A DNA stretch of 14,951 bases from an uncultured Flavobacteriales bacterium. GTDB taxonomy: Bacteria; Bacteroidota; Bacteroidia; Flavobacteriales; Crocinitomicaceae. Every line of letters starts with the position of its first letter. Position 1 is the stretch's first letter. Of this stretch, positions 1-8,505 are shown piece by piece. The position numbers and the translations under genes were made by a program. The notes beneath the pieces were generated by a model. It was not told the origin of the DNA, made no database searches, and saw nothing but the letters and a program-made list of their open reading frames with translations. The stretch covers positions 1 to 14,951 of the forward strand of contig CAMLDR010000103.1 in the NCBI GenBank assembly GCA_946478775.1, in the 5' to 3' direction.

Positions 1-48
1 CGACCACCGAGATCTACACTCTTTCCCTACACGACGCTCTTCCGATCT
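1..48 (+). other. Illumina P5/TruSeq adapter contamination (not genomic)
   Basis: The first 48 bases match, from memory and without a visible mismatch, the last 48 bases of the 58-base Illumina P5 universal adapter/primer. They begin CGACCACCGAGATCTACAC and end in the read-1 priming end GCTCTTCCGATCT at base 48. Genomic sequence begins at 49. This marks the edge of an assembled contig where adapter was not trimmed, so nothing can be said about what lies beyond it in the genome. Confidence 0.97.
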
Positions 49-69
49 ACAGCCTTTCGCTATTAATTA

Positions 70-3000
70 TTAGGATGATTTAGGTTGTTTCACAATTTTC
101 GTCACCTCGACCCATCTACCTTTTTCCTGCGCATTCACTGAATGATCGTACATCGCTTCCGCAAAGACTGCCGGCAGGTAAAATCTTCCCAGGTACGATG
201 CGTTGAGCTGGATTTTGAAGACCTTCGTTTCGTTCGGGGCGAGTTTGAAGTAACTGTACACCCGGTCGTCACGGTAATCCTGGTAATCGATACTAGTTGT
301 GTTCCCTTCATCGTACAAACGGGCATTGTGGATTTCCCAGCCGCTCGGCATGATCTGGTTCAAAGCCATTTCGCGGTAGAATTGGTCTTTTGTCGGGTTT
401 TTCAGCTTCACTTTCATAATGAAATCTGTTCCCTGCATAATTTTGGAAGGATCAATGGAAACGCCTGACAAATTGGTGTAATCGATCGTCATTTCCAGGT
501 TGCTCCGGATTTTTTTCTCTTTCCCGATTTGAGGAACTTTCATGGTGCAGAAAGTCACATAGATCTTTTTGGAAGAAGTATTTTTCACTGCTAAACGCTT
601 CAATTTCGTTCCGTCGGCCTCCGAATAGTTTTTGGTAACCATGCATTTGGCAGCAGTAACCTTTTCAGCATTGAGTTCAAATTGAAGACTGCCGTTGTTT
701 TTACTTTTTCCGCTTGTCAAAGCCAAAATACAATACCCGGCTTCCTGCGTGCTCAGCCATTGGTTCGATTTCAAAACATCTGCGATTTCCTTTTCAATTT
801 GGTCGGTCGACTTGGAATCAATCATCAATCCTGCTTCGAGGTTCATGGCCTTATCCCGTAAAGTTGAACCGTAGGAATACGCATATTCCCGGTAAGACGC
901 AGCTGTGAAGCTTAAATTCCGGGTCATTTGTTTCGCCAGATCTTTCTGACCAGCCAAATAATAGGCAGCTGCCAATCGCCACTTTGCGGTAACACCCAGT
1001 TTGCTGTTTTCTTTCAAGCGGTTCATGGCTCCCAATTCCGGTTTTCCGGCCAAAGCCAATGTATACAAACGATAAGCCTGGATTAAGTAGTGCGATTCTT
1101 CGGCATGATTGGAATAACTGTTATAGGAATCGGCCGTCCAGTTGTTTGCTTCGTTTTTCTGGTATTCCATCCAGCGTGATTTCAGATTTGCAGGTAAAGT
1201 AAATCCATGCTGCTCGGCTTCAATCATGAAATGTCCGGCATAATTGGAGCCCCAATCACTGGCTTCCCGTTCTCCGGGCCAATAGGCAAAACCACCTTCG
1301 TATTGCTGAAAACTCTGGTAACGGATCAATGCGGCTTTGATATTGGCTGACATTTCCTTTTTCTCTTTCTCGCTGAATTGCATGATATCCATGGCAAAAA
1401 GCTGCGGAAATACTGCTGAAGTGGTTTGTTCAATGCATCCGTGCGGATAATGGATCAGTTGAGTCATCCGGCCATTTAAATTGATCGGGGTGAATTGACT
1501 GGCCTCCAGGGAATAGGAGTGAGAGCCCGTAATTCCGTCCTGTTCCATGCTAAAACTCACGGAGGAACCCGGTTCAATAACCTTGGTTTCACTCTCCAGA
1601 ACTTTTGGATTCGGGCTTCGTACGTCGACCTCAAATTCCTGTGTAGCAGTTTCTGCTCCTGATTTTGCGAAGATCTTGATTTTTGCGATCCCCAGTTTAT
1701 TGGCCACTTTCAATTCAAAGTTCACGATTTGATCTCCTTCGGCAGCAAATTTGATTCCTTGATTTTTCGCACCATTTACAACTAAAAGGTCATTGCAAGT
1801 GACCTGCACATCCACGTTTTTAATGTTGTCTTTCATCGCGAACACATCTACGGGTAATTGAATGGTTTCGCTCGGTCCGATGACGCGAGGCAAAGTTCCC
1901 AGGACCATTAACGGTTTTTTGATCGTGACCGTTTCCTCACTGTTCCCGAATGCGGTTGCAGCATGCGCTACCACCATCACGCGGACGGATCCGATGTAGG
2001 TTGGTAATTCCACTTGATGGGTTTTAGAAGAACCTGCCGGCAAAACAAAAGGCCCCAGGAAATAGACCATCGGTTTGAAGCGATTGGCTTTTGGCCCGGC
2101 ACCATCGTCTGCTGAACCATCACCGCCAATACTCAGTAAACGATTCAAATTCCCGGAATAAGCACCGATGACATCATTGTACATATCCCAGGTTTTGATT
2201 CCCAATGCTTCTTTTGCATAGAAAGTATTCCACGGATTGGGAGTACTGAAACGCGTCAGGTCGAGTAAACCTTCATCCACAATCGCTAAAGTGTAAGTCA
2301 TTCCTTTCCCGTTTTTCTCCGAAACAGTCACTTTGGCGGTCGATTCCGGTCTCCATTCTTTTGCCACATCGATTTTAGGATGCAAGTGCGTTGCCGGATC
2401 GTCCACAAGAATGGGAACAATTCCGTACATGCGGATCGGTAAATCATTGGTGGTTGCACTGTGCGGCTGGATTAAACTGACGTGAACGTAGGCATTCGGG
2501 GCCATGTCTTCGGTGGTTTCAAAGGAACAGGTCGTTTCACCTTTGGTGGTGTTTACCCAAAACTTCTTCACGATTTTTGTTCGGGTTTCAATGGAGATCA
2601 ATGCCTTTCCGGAGGCAGGTGATGGAATGCTCAGTTTCACAGTTTCGCCTTTGACATAGCTTTTCTTGTCGGTAGAAAAATTGAGCATAGAAGCGTATTC
2701 GTTGTTCTTCTGGTTGCCCCGGCTCCAATAAGGAACATCGATTGAAATGATTTTTCCCGACTGGTGGAAACCTTCTTCGTCCGTAACTGTGACCAAAAAT
2801 CGTCCGTAATCAGTAGCACCAAGTCCGAATTTGAAAGCAGTTTTTCCATCGGATGAATTCAATAAGGAATCATAAACGAGCATATTTCCGTTTCGAGCCA
2901 TGAAATTGCCCAAATCATCGTCACCGCTTTCGTACCACCAGCGCCATTCCATACGGTAGATCTTCACCCGTATCTTCGATGGTTTTTTCAGGATGTTCCC

Positions 3001-5625
3001 CGCAGCATTCACCATCACCACATCAAAGGTGTGTTTCTTTCCGGAGATTAAGGAATTATCAGCTTCCAGGTCAGGCGTCCTAAATCCGACGTATTGCTTG
3101 TAAGGAGAATACAATTGGGAGAAACGGTCGATGGAAAAATTTCCACGTTGCTCAAAAACGCGCATGGTATAAATGGCATTCAACATTCCAGAAGCTTTGG
3201 ACAAGGAAGACACTTCCTGCTTGAACGAAGCCTTTCCATCTGCATCCAAATCGTCGTCAAACAAGGTGTTTTGGTCTGAGTGGATTTTACGAATAGGTGA
3301 GTCGAACTCAAATTTCGGGAATCCCGGAATAACGGTTTTCGTAGATTGATATTCCACATCTACCGTTGCACGCAGGTTTTTTGCCGGAGCACCGTGCAGC
3401 CAGTATGATTCCAATTGAAGCAGGCTGTCGGAACTTGCAGGAACATCCAGTTTTAGTTTCAGGCGATTTGGCTTCACCGTTTCTACTTTCAGGTATTTCA
3501 CAAATTCGCGTGAGCCCACCATGACTCTTGCGGTGTAAATTCCGGTTTTTGCATCGTGGCGTGTGGCTGTTCTGAAATCGTAATGTCCGTTTACACCTTG
3601 GGATTTGGTTATTTTACTTGTTTCATAGCCGGAAGGATCGGTCAGCGTGAAGGTTACCGGGTGGTTCAAGGGCAGTTTTTTCTCGTAATCGCGAAGCACA
3701 AAGTTGACATAAATGGAATCTCCCGGTCTCCACACTCCGCGTTCGGCGTAAATGTAGCCTTTCAATCCGTTTTGCACTTCTTCACCTTCCACGTCGAATT
3801 CGGAAAGCATATTCGAATGCCTGTCGCTGACTTTCAGGTAACCGCGCTGTTTCCCGTATTTCGCAATCAATAAGAACGGCTTTTCGGAAAGTGTTTTGGT
3901 GTACATTCCTTCTGCGTTGGTGGTTCCGGAAGCAATCACCTGTTTGGCGTAATCGTAAAATGTAACGGAAGCATTTGGAATGGGCTGCGTGGTAATCATA
4001 TCCGTCAGGAAGACGTGCGCTTGTTTCTTCGCATCCAGTTTGTAGATCACTCCGATATTGGAAGCAAGAATGTTCCGGGAAACCGCTTTTCCGTAGTAGT
4101 AATCGGAACTGCAGGGAGATTCGGAAGAACCGTAGCCGCCCCAATCTTCGTATCCGTCGTCCCAATCGTCCAGATGCCACGGACGTTCAGACCATTCTTC
4201 TTCGGTTTTTGCTTCACTTTCGGATGATTCACCGGTGGTTTCTGCTTCCGGATTTACAGGGCAGTCGCAGTAAGCATCTTTTTGTTCGAATTTAATAGAG
4301 ATTCTATAAATTGCTCCCGGTTCCGGGCGGATCCATTTTTCCAGATCCAAAACATGGGAAGACCAGTCGCTTTTGTCTTCTTTCTTTACGCCCAAAGTGA
4401 TGTGCTTTTCGGCAATTTTCTTCCCGAATCGGAAAATGGCGTCGGAATCGTTTAATTCGTTGACCTGTAAGAAATGATGTACATTCTCTTCATAGATCTT
4501 AATGATCCGAACAGTTACGGATTTCAGCCCAATGGTTTCAAAAGGGAAGATCAATCCCTTGGAATCGGGGAGAATTGATCCGCTTCCTACAATGCGTGCT
4601 TTGGGTTTGGAAGCTGTGAACAACAAGATGCGTTCGGTGCCTTTCAGCATCGGATAATTTTTGATGTTTTTAATGCCGGAATTGACTTTCAGTTTGTATT
4701 CTCCTTCAATGCGCCCGGGAATGAAAACGGTTACTTCGTTGTAATAGATCGAAAAGGTTTCACCCGCCACTCCTTCCAGATCGATCAATCCGTTTAGATC
4801 CTGGTTGGTGGACAAAGGCTCTGAGAAAGTCAAACGAATACTTTGGTCGTCCTCATCCGTTACATTATAGGAATTGAGCGTAAAATCACCCAAAGCCGGA
4901 ACTTTGACATGGGTGGAACCATTCGAAAAAGAGGAAATGGCATCGCCGTTCCATTCCACCGAAATGGTACTTTCCTTAGCAGAACGTTTGATGCTATCTA
5001 CGATATAGATGTATTCATTGCCGCCGTAACTTTCTTCGAAATGAACTTTTAATGGTTGATATCCGTGGTTCACAGTGAGGAGTTCCTTTAGCTTGGTAGT
5101 GTCAAACTGATCAGTCATAGAAATCGTACCACGCAGGGAATACCATTCGAGGTTGTAGGAATCGTATTCGATTAAGCTGGGTTCGTCCACATCGATCTTT
5201 TGCGGTTTGGTTGCAAATTGAAAGTTGAATTCTTCATATCCGTCCTCCACCTCTATGATTTCTTCCAGGTCCAGGCTCACGGTGTAGATCTGATTAGAGT
5301 TCAATGCTTTTTTCGGAACGATTTGAATGGTCCTGAAATCGACCCATTGAATATCGGCGTCAATAGCCGGGCTGATTTCTACAATTTCCTTCAGGATTTT
5401 ATCATCCATGCGGGATTTCATTCCCAACTCAATGAGCTTACTTGAATCGAGCTGGTCCTTGAGTTCTATCTCAATGTTATCGGAATTGGAAATGATTCCG
5501 GAAGTATAACCCGAAACCCATTTCCTGAATTTGGGGTCGACCGAAAGGATTTTGTTGCTCGAACAGGCGAAAATAGTTGCCAGAACACTCGTTGCAATAG
5601 CCAGAAGAATAATGAAGCGTGACAT
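70..5625 (-). CDS. Alpha-2-macroglobulin family lipoprotein with intact thioester
   Basis: Likely a bacterial alpha-2-macroglobulin: an envelope protease trap in which cleavage of a bait region triggers collapse and covalent capture through an internal thioester. The ATG at 5625 gives a lipoprotein signal peptide ending at Cys21 (IFAC). Order of parts: an Ig-like (Big_5-type) N-terminal region at about 40-140; further macroglobulin-like domains; an MG2-type segment with YAERGVWRPG at 626-635; the VDEGLLDLT signature from Val1116; the A2M domain at about 1150-1250; then the thioester domain with HGCIEQ, Cys1397 and Gln1400, followed by an FAYWPG segment near 1449; and a C-terminal beta domain to 1851. 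An acidic, Trp-rich insert at about 453-510 carries Cys453, Cys455 and Cys505. It is complete; its stop lies 21 bases from the adapter junction. In many bacteria pbpC is the neighbour; here it could only lie beyond the contig end. Family sure; protease-trap role inferred from relatives. Confidence 0.93.
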   Translation of the reverse strand: MSRFIILLAIATSVLATIFACSSNKILSVDPKFRKWVSGYTSGIISNSDNIEIELKDQLDSSKLIELGMKSRMDDKILKEIVEISPAIDADIQWVDFRTIQIVPKKALNSNQIYTVSLDLEEIIEVEDGYEEFNFQFATKPQKIDVDEPSLIEYDSYNLEWYSLRGTISMTDQFDTTKLKELLTVNHGYQPLKVHFEESYGGNEYIYIVDSIKRSAKESTISVEWNGDAISSFSNGSTHVKVPALGDFTLNSYNVTDEDDQSIRLTFSEPLSTNQDLNGLIDLEGVAGETFSIYYNEVTVFIPGRIEGEYKLKVNSGIKNIKNYPMLKGTERILLFTASKPKARIVGSGSILPDSKGLIFPFETIGLKSVTVRIIKIYEENVHHFLQVNELNDSDAIFRFGKKIAEKHITLGVKKEDKSDWSSHVLDLEKWIRPEPGAIYRISIKFEQKDAYCDCPVNPEAETTGESSESEAKTEEEWSERPWHLDDWDDGYEDWGGYGSSESPCSSDYYYGKAVSRNILASNIGVIYKLDAKKQAHVFLTDMITTQPIPNASVTFYDYAKQVIASGTTNAEGMYTKTLSEKPFLLIAKYGKQRGYLKVSDRHSNMLSEFDVEGEEVQNGLKGYIYAERGVWRPGDSIYVNFVLRDYEKKLPLNHPVTFTLTDPSGYETSKITKSQGVNGHYDFRTATRHDAKTGIYTARVMVGSREFVKYLKVETVKPNRLKLKLDVPASSDSLLQLESYWLHGAPAKNLRATVDVEYQSTKTVIPGFPKFEFDSPIRKIHSDQNTLFDDDLDADGKASFKQEVSSLSKASGMLNAIYTMRVFEQRGNFSIDRFSQLYSPYKQYVGFRTPDLEADNSLISGKKHTFDVVMVNAAGNILKKPSKIRVKIYRMEWRWWYESGDDDLGNFMARNGNMLVYDSLLNSSDGKTAFKFGLGATDYGRFLVTVTDEEGFHQSGKIISIDVPYWSRGNQKNNEYASMLNFSTDKKSYVKGETVKLSIPSPASGKALISIETRTKIVKKFWVNTTKGETTCSFETTEDMAPNAYVHVSLIQPHSATTNDLPIRMYGIVPILVDDPATHLHPKIDVAKEWRPESTAKVTVSEKNGKGMTYTLAIVDEGLLDLTRFSTPNPWNTFYAKEALGIKTWDMYNDVIGAYSGNLNRLLSIGGDGSADDGAGPKANRFKPMVYFLGPFVLPAGSSKTHQVELPTYIGSVRVMVVAHAATAFGNSEETVTIKKPLMVLGTLPRVIGPSETIQLPVDVFAMKDNIKNVDVQVTCNDLLVVNGAKNQGIKFAAEGDQIVNFELKVANKLGIAKIKIFAKSGAETATQEFEVDVRSPNPKVLESETKVIEPGSSVSFSMEQDGITGSHSYSLEASQFTPINLNGRMTQLIHYPHGCIEQTTSAVFPQLFAMDIMQFSEKEKKEMSANIKAALIRYQSFQQYEGGFAYWPGEREASDWGSNYAGHFMIEAEQHGFTLPANLKSRWMEYQKNEANNWTADSYNSYSNHAEESHYLIQAYRLYTLALAGKPELGAMNRLKENSKLGVTAKWRLAAAYYLAGQKDLAKQMTRNLSFTAASYREYAYSYGSTLRDKAMNLEAGLMIDSKSTDQIEKEIADVLKSNQWLSTQEAGYCILALTSGKSKNNGSLQFELNAEKVTAAKCMVTKNYSEADGTKLKRLAVKNTSSKKIYVTFCTMKVPQIGKEKKIRSNLEMTIDYTNLSGVSIDPSKIMQGTDFIMKVKLKNPTKDQFYREMALNQIMPSGWEIHNARLYDEGNTTSIDYQDYRDDRVYSYFKLAPNETKVFKIQLNASYLGRFYLPAVFAEAMYDHSVNAQEKGRWVEVTKIVKQPKSS

Positions 5626-5735
5626 AACTGTTGTATTTGTAATGTCAAAGATGAATGCTTCTTAAAAAAGAAATGTGGTCGTTTTAGGAGTCGAAAGGAG
5701 GTTTTGATTATTCGTGGCTAAAACGGTATTATTTG

Positions 5736-5799
5736 ATTTGGTACAAAAAAAGTAGGGACGCAATGCCTTGCGTCCCTACCATTTTTTTGTGCACCAAAT
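5736..5799. repeat. Long imperfect palindrome (possible dispersed repeat)
   Basis: The perfect 12-bp inner stem (5752-5763 with 5768-5779, loop TGCC) is extended by outer arms: 5736-5751 pairs with the complement of 5780-5799 if two 2-base bulges are allowed (ATTTGGT plus ACAAAAAAA against ATTTGGT-GC-ACAAAAAAA-TG). A simple terminator does not need these outer arms. The inner core GTAGGGACGCAA...TTGCGTCCCTAC resembles palindromic intergenic repeats that I recall as common in Bacteroidota and cyanobacteria. Only one copy is visible here, so repeat status is inferred. Confidence 0.6.
5745..5779 (-). terminator. Intrinsic terminator after the M1 peptidase gene
   Basis: Read on the minus strand, a perfect 12-bp GC-containing stem (GTAGGGACGCAA / TTGCGTCCCTAC) with a 4-base loop is followed at once by seven T. 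It starts about 20 bases after the M1 stop codon. A matching run of seven T on the plus strand (5782-5788) makes the structure symmetrical, but no plus-strand gene ends here. It implies that the macroglobulin gene has its own promoter in 5626-5744. Confidence 0.85.
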
Positions 5800-7719
5800 T
5801 TATGGTTTATATCCCAACAAATCATCCACGGTCATAATGGAAACCGGGTGGTAATTTCCTCTGTATCTTTTGTAGACTTCCATTCCCCACTGTTTGCTTT
5901 GTGGGTTTTTATTCATGGCCGTATAGATTGGTAGCAAGAATTTGCGTCGTCCTACTTTTGAAATGAACTTTTCAATATCCGGTCGAATTTCCGTGTAGTT
6001 GGAGTTGATTCCCAAAACGTACCATTCCGTTGCGACTTCCGCATTTCCCCAGGTATTGAAATGTAATTTCTCATCGATCAGTGCTAAGCGTTTCGGATCC
6101 ATTTTTTTAGGTAAAGCACGAACAAACGCCTGCCATTCCTGTGGAACGTACTGATCACGTTTCAATGCCGGAAGCTGTTTCTTTCCTTTCTTCTTAGCCG
6201 GTTTTTTGAAAATGTCTTTCCCGTTGGCGAATTCACGCGCCAGTTCCTGGATTTTCTCGAATCTCGGAGAACTAACCGCGTAGCAGTTTTTAGGCAATCC
6301 CGGTTTGTACAGCCATTCATCAATATTGAATTTGATGTCTGTTTTGTTGATCAGGTTCTTTTCCAGGTAAAGCTTAAATTGCTCGGTTGTGAGGGTTTGG
6401 AAAGCATGGTCTTTGAAGTACATTTTTAAGAATGCATCAAAGCGCTGTCTGCCGAAATCGCGTTCCAGGGTTTTCAATAAGAAAGCACCTTTCACATAAG
6501 CAATGGAAGTCATTCCGTCATCCGGGTTGCGTTTTGACAGCTGCAGTTTCAAATGCGTATCTTTCTCATCCAACTCAGCCATTTCTGTCTGCAATTCCTG
6601 GAATTCGATTAATGCCAGCATGTCGGCAACCTCTTTTCCGTACAATTCTTCCATGATCCGGTTCTCGAAATAAACCGTAAATCCTTCGTTCAGCCAAAAG
6701 TCATTCCAGCTTGCGTTGGTTACCAGGTTCCCCGACCAGGAATGAGCCAATTCATGCGCAATAACGGAAACCGCACTTCTGTCGCCTGCGATCAGTGTCG
6801 GATTAGCAAATGTTAAGCGCGGGTTTTCCATTCCTCCGAAAGGGAACGAATAGGGCAATACAATGATATCGTATTGTTCCCATTGGTATGGACCGTATAA
6901 ATTTTCCGCTGCCTGGATCATTTTGGAAAGATCCTCAAATTCCCAAACGGCTTTGTCGATCATTTCAGGTTCCGTGTAGACGCCACAATTTTTGCCCAGC
7001 GATTTGTATTCCAGGTTACCAACTGCCAAAGCAATCAAATAAACAGGAATCGGCTGCTTCATTTCGAAATGGTATTTTCCTTCCGGATTTTTCTCCGTTG
7101 GATTGGAAGCGCTCATTAGAGCCAATAATTCAGCAGGAACAGTGACATCAGCACTATAGGTGATGCGGTTTGCCGGAGTTCCCTGAACCGGGATCCAGGT
7201 ACGAGTCAGAACGGCCTGACCTTGTGTGTATAAATAAGGATGTTCTTTTCCTTCTGTCAATTCAGGATCCATCCAATCCAAAGCACCTGCATTTTCGGTG
7301 GTTTTGTAATAGATATTAATGAATTCGGTGTTTTTGTCAATTTTCACGCTCAAAGGCTGACCCAGGAATTCCTGCATAGACCCGATGATGAAATCTGTTT
7401 CCTTTTCCTGTCCTTTTTTTCCTAAAGTCACTTTCTGGATTTCAGGGCCATTGATATCGAATATTGCAGTATCGGTATCTTTCAGGCGCTCCATTCGGTG
7501 TCTTGCAACCCCGTAAATGGTCTTTTTCTCAAAGTCCACATCCAATTCAAGATCCAGGTGTTTTGTACGAATTTCGTCCGTGTTGGAATAGGAATGTGCA
7601 TCGTGACTGGCAACAACTCCATTGATCGATTGATCTTTATTTAAAGGCTCTGCATCGTTTCCGCAGGCAGACATAAGAAATGTCAGTGCAGCAATGCTGA
7701 ACAGGCAATTTAATTTCAT
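5800..7719 (-). CDS. M1 family zinc aminopeptidase, leukotriene-A4-hydrolase type, lipoprotein
   Basis: Removes N-terminal amino acids from peptides, outside the inner membrane. The ATG at 7719 gives a lipoprotein signal peptide with lipobox MSAC, lipidated Cys19. The M1 set is complete: GGMEN exopeptidase motif 295-299, zinc site HELAH at 322-326 (His322, His326, general base Glu323), third zinc ligand Glu345 in WLNEGF, and transition-state Tyr408. The C-terminus matches the human leukotriene A4 hydrolase helical domain: GRRKF at 590-594 corresponds to its substrate-carboxylate Arg563/Lys565, and HPVSIMTVDDL near the end corresponds to HPVTAMLVGKDL. At 639 residues it is close to the usual length plus a signal peptide. 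A lysine-rich patch at 505-514 marks the junction to the C-terminal domain. It lies 48 bp after tcdA and ends in a strong terminator. Epoxide hydrolase activity should not be assumed. Confidence 0.95.
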   Translation of the reverse strand: MKLNCLFSIAALTFLMSACGNDAEPLNKDQSINGVVASHDAHSYSNTDEIRTKHLDLELDVDFEKKTIYGVARHRMERLKDTDTAIFDINGPEIQKVTLGKKGQEKETDFIIGSMQEFLGQPLSVKIDKNTEFINIYYKTTENAGALDWMDPELTEGKEHPYLYTQGQAVLTRTWIPVQGTPANRITYSADVTVPAELLALMSASNPTEKNPEGKYHFEMKQPIPVYLIALAVGNLEYKSLGKNCGVYTEPEMIDKAVWEFEDLSKMIQAAENLYGPYQWEQYDIIVLPYSFPFGGMENPRLTFANPTLIAGDRSAVSVIAHELAHSWSGNLVTNASWNDFWLNEGFTVYFENRIMEELYGKEVADMLALIEFQELQTEMAELDEKDTHLKLQLSKRNPDDGMTSIAYVKGAFLLKTLERDFGRQRFDAFLKMYFKDHAFQTLTTEQFKLYLEKNLINKTDIKFNIDEWLYKPGLPKNCYAVSSPRFEKIQELAREFANGKDIFKKPAKKKGKKQLPALKRDQYVPQEWQAFVRALPKKMDPKRLALIDEKLHFNTWGNAEVATEWYVLGINSNYTEIRPDIEKFISKVGRRKFLLPIYTAMNKNPQSKQWGMEVYKRYRGNYHPVSIMTVDDLLGYKP

Positions 7720-7767
7720 TTTTTCAGTTTGAGGTACGCGAATATACTTTTTTCTTTGAATTTCATC

Positions 7768-8505
7768 CTAGTTTGAATTTTCATCTTTTTTGGTCAGATA
7801 ACGAATCACTTCAGCTGCTCCCATTAATCCAAACAGGGCCGGCATATAGCTGACAGTGCCATAGAACGAGCGTTTATAATTCGATCCGTCAGTCATTTTC
7901 AGCGAATCTTTCTGCTGCAATTCGGATGAATAAACACATTTGATTTTTTCAAAGCCAACTCCTTTTTTCTTCAATCTTTTCTTGATATGTGCTCCCAATT
8001 TGCAGTTATGGCTGCTTGGAAGCTTGGCAACATGAACGCGGGCAGGATCAATTTTTCCTCCGGCTCCCAAATGGGTAATGATTTTGATTTTCCGGCTTTT
8101 ACAGGCAATGATCCATTCCAATTTCGGAGTGACGCTGTCAATGCAATCCATGACGTAATGGGGCTTGTATTGGTCCAATAGTTCCCAGGCACGTTCGGGA
8201 GTAACGAATTCTTCCACAATGTTCAGGTTGATATCCGGATTGATATCGGTGATTCGCTGACCTAAAACAACTGCTTTATTTTTCCCGATAGTAGAATCCA
8301 GGGCTGTCAGTTGCCGGTTTTTATTCGTGATGTCAAAGGCATCGCCATCCACAATGGTCATGGTTCCCACTCCTGCACGTGCTATAAATTCACCTGCAAA
8401 CGATCCGATTCCTCCGAGTCCAACAATGAGTACATGAGCTGATTTCAAACGATCCATTTCTTTTGGTCCAAGAATCAACTCTGTACGCTCCAACCACTTA
8501 CTCAT
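7768..8505 (-). CDS. tcdA: tRNA threonylcarbamoyladenosine dehydratase
   Basis: An E1-like (ThiF/MoeB/HesA) ATP-dependent enzyme that dehydrates t6A at position 37 of ANN-decoding tRNAs to the cyclic form ct6A in the cytoplasm. The nucleotide-binding loop GLGGIG is at 29-34, followed by the acidic VDGD and by NKNRQ, as in E. coli TcdA (IDMD, NTNRQ). Further matches to E. coli TcdA are INPD, VTPE, DCIDSVTPK (E. coli DAIDSVRPK) and GAGGKIDP (E. coli GAGGQIDP). The length, 245 residues, is normal. The C-terminal hydrophobic helix (MPALFGLMGAAEVIRYL) fits the family. The ATG at 8505 overlaps the tatD stop by 8 bases, which suggests translational coupling. This YgdL-type annotation is more likely than MoeB or ThiF, because no C-terminal rhodanese domain or zinc-binding CxxC pairs are seen. 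Confidence 0.92.
   Translation of the reverse strand: MSKWLERTELILGPKEMDRLKSAHVLIVGLGGIGSFAGEFIARAGVGTMTIVDGDAFDITNKNRQLTALDSTIGKNKAVVLGQRITDINPDINLNIVEEFVTPERAWELLDQYKPHYVMDCIDSVTPKLEWIIACKSRKIKIITHLGAGGKIDPARVHVAKLPSSHNCKLGAHIKKRLKKKGVGFEKIKCVYSSELQQKDSLKMTDGSNYKRSFYGTVSYMPALFGLMGAAEVIRYLTKKDENSN

Noticed and set aside
142..5445. Several open frames of 60-130 codons on the plus strand, and in other minus-strand frames, within 70-5625
   Set aside because: They lie wholly inside the macroglobulin gene, which has clear family motifs along its length. Their translations show no recognisable domain and look like frame shadows.
5646..5653. CATCTTTG (minus strand) 21 bases before the macroglobulin start, as a possible -7 element
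   Set aside because: It is one base off TAnnTTTG and has no TTG at the required distance, so it is too weak to list as a promoter, although a promoter must exist in this gap.
5694..5702. AAAGGAGGT on the plus strand, a perfect Shine-Dalgarno-like sequence
   Set aside because: No credible plus-strand reading frame follows, and Bacteroidota make little use of Shine-Dalgarno sequences. Taken as chance.
7739..7746. TATATTCG (minus strand) about 20 bases before the M1 start, as a possible -7 element
   Set aside because: It has one mismatch to the consensus and no -33 partner. The gene may simply be read through from tcdA 48 bp upstream.
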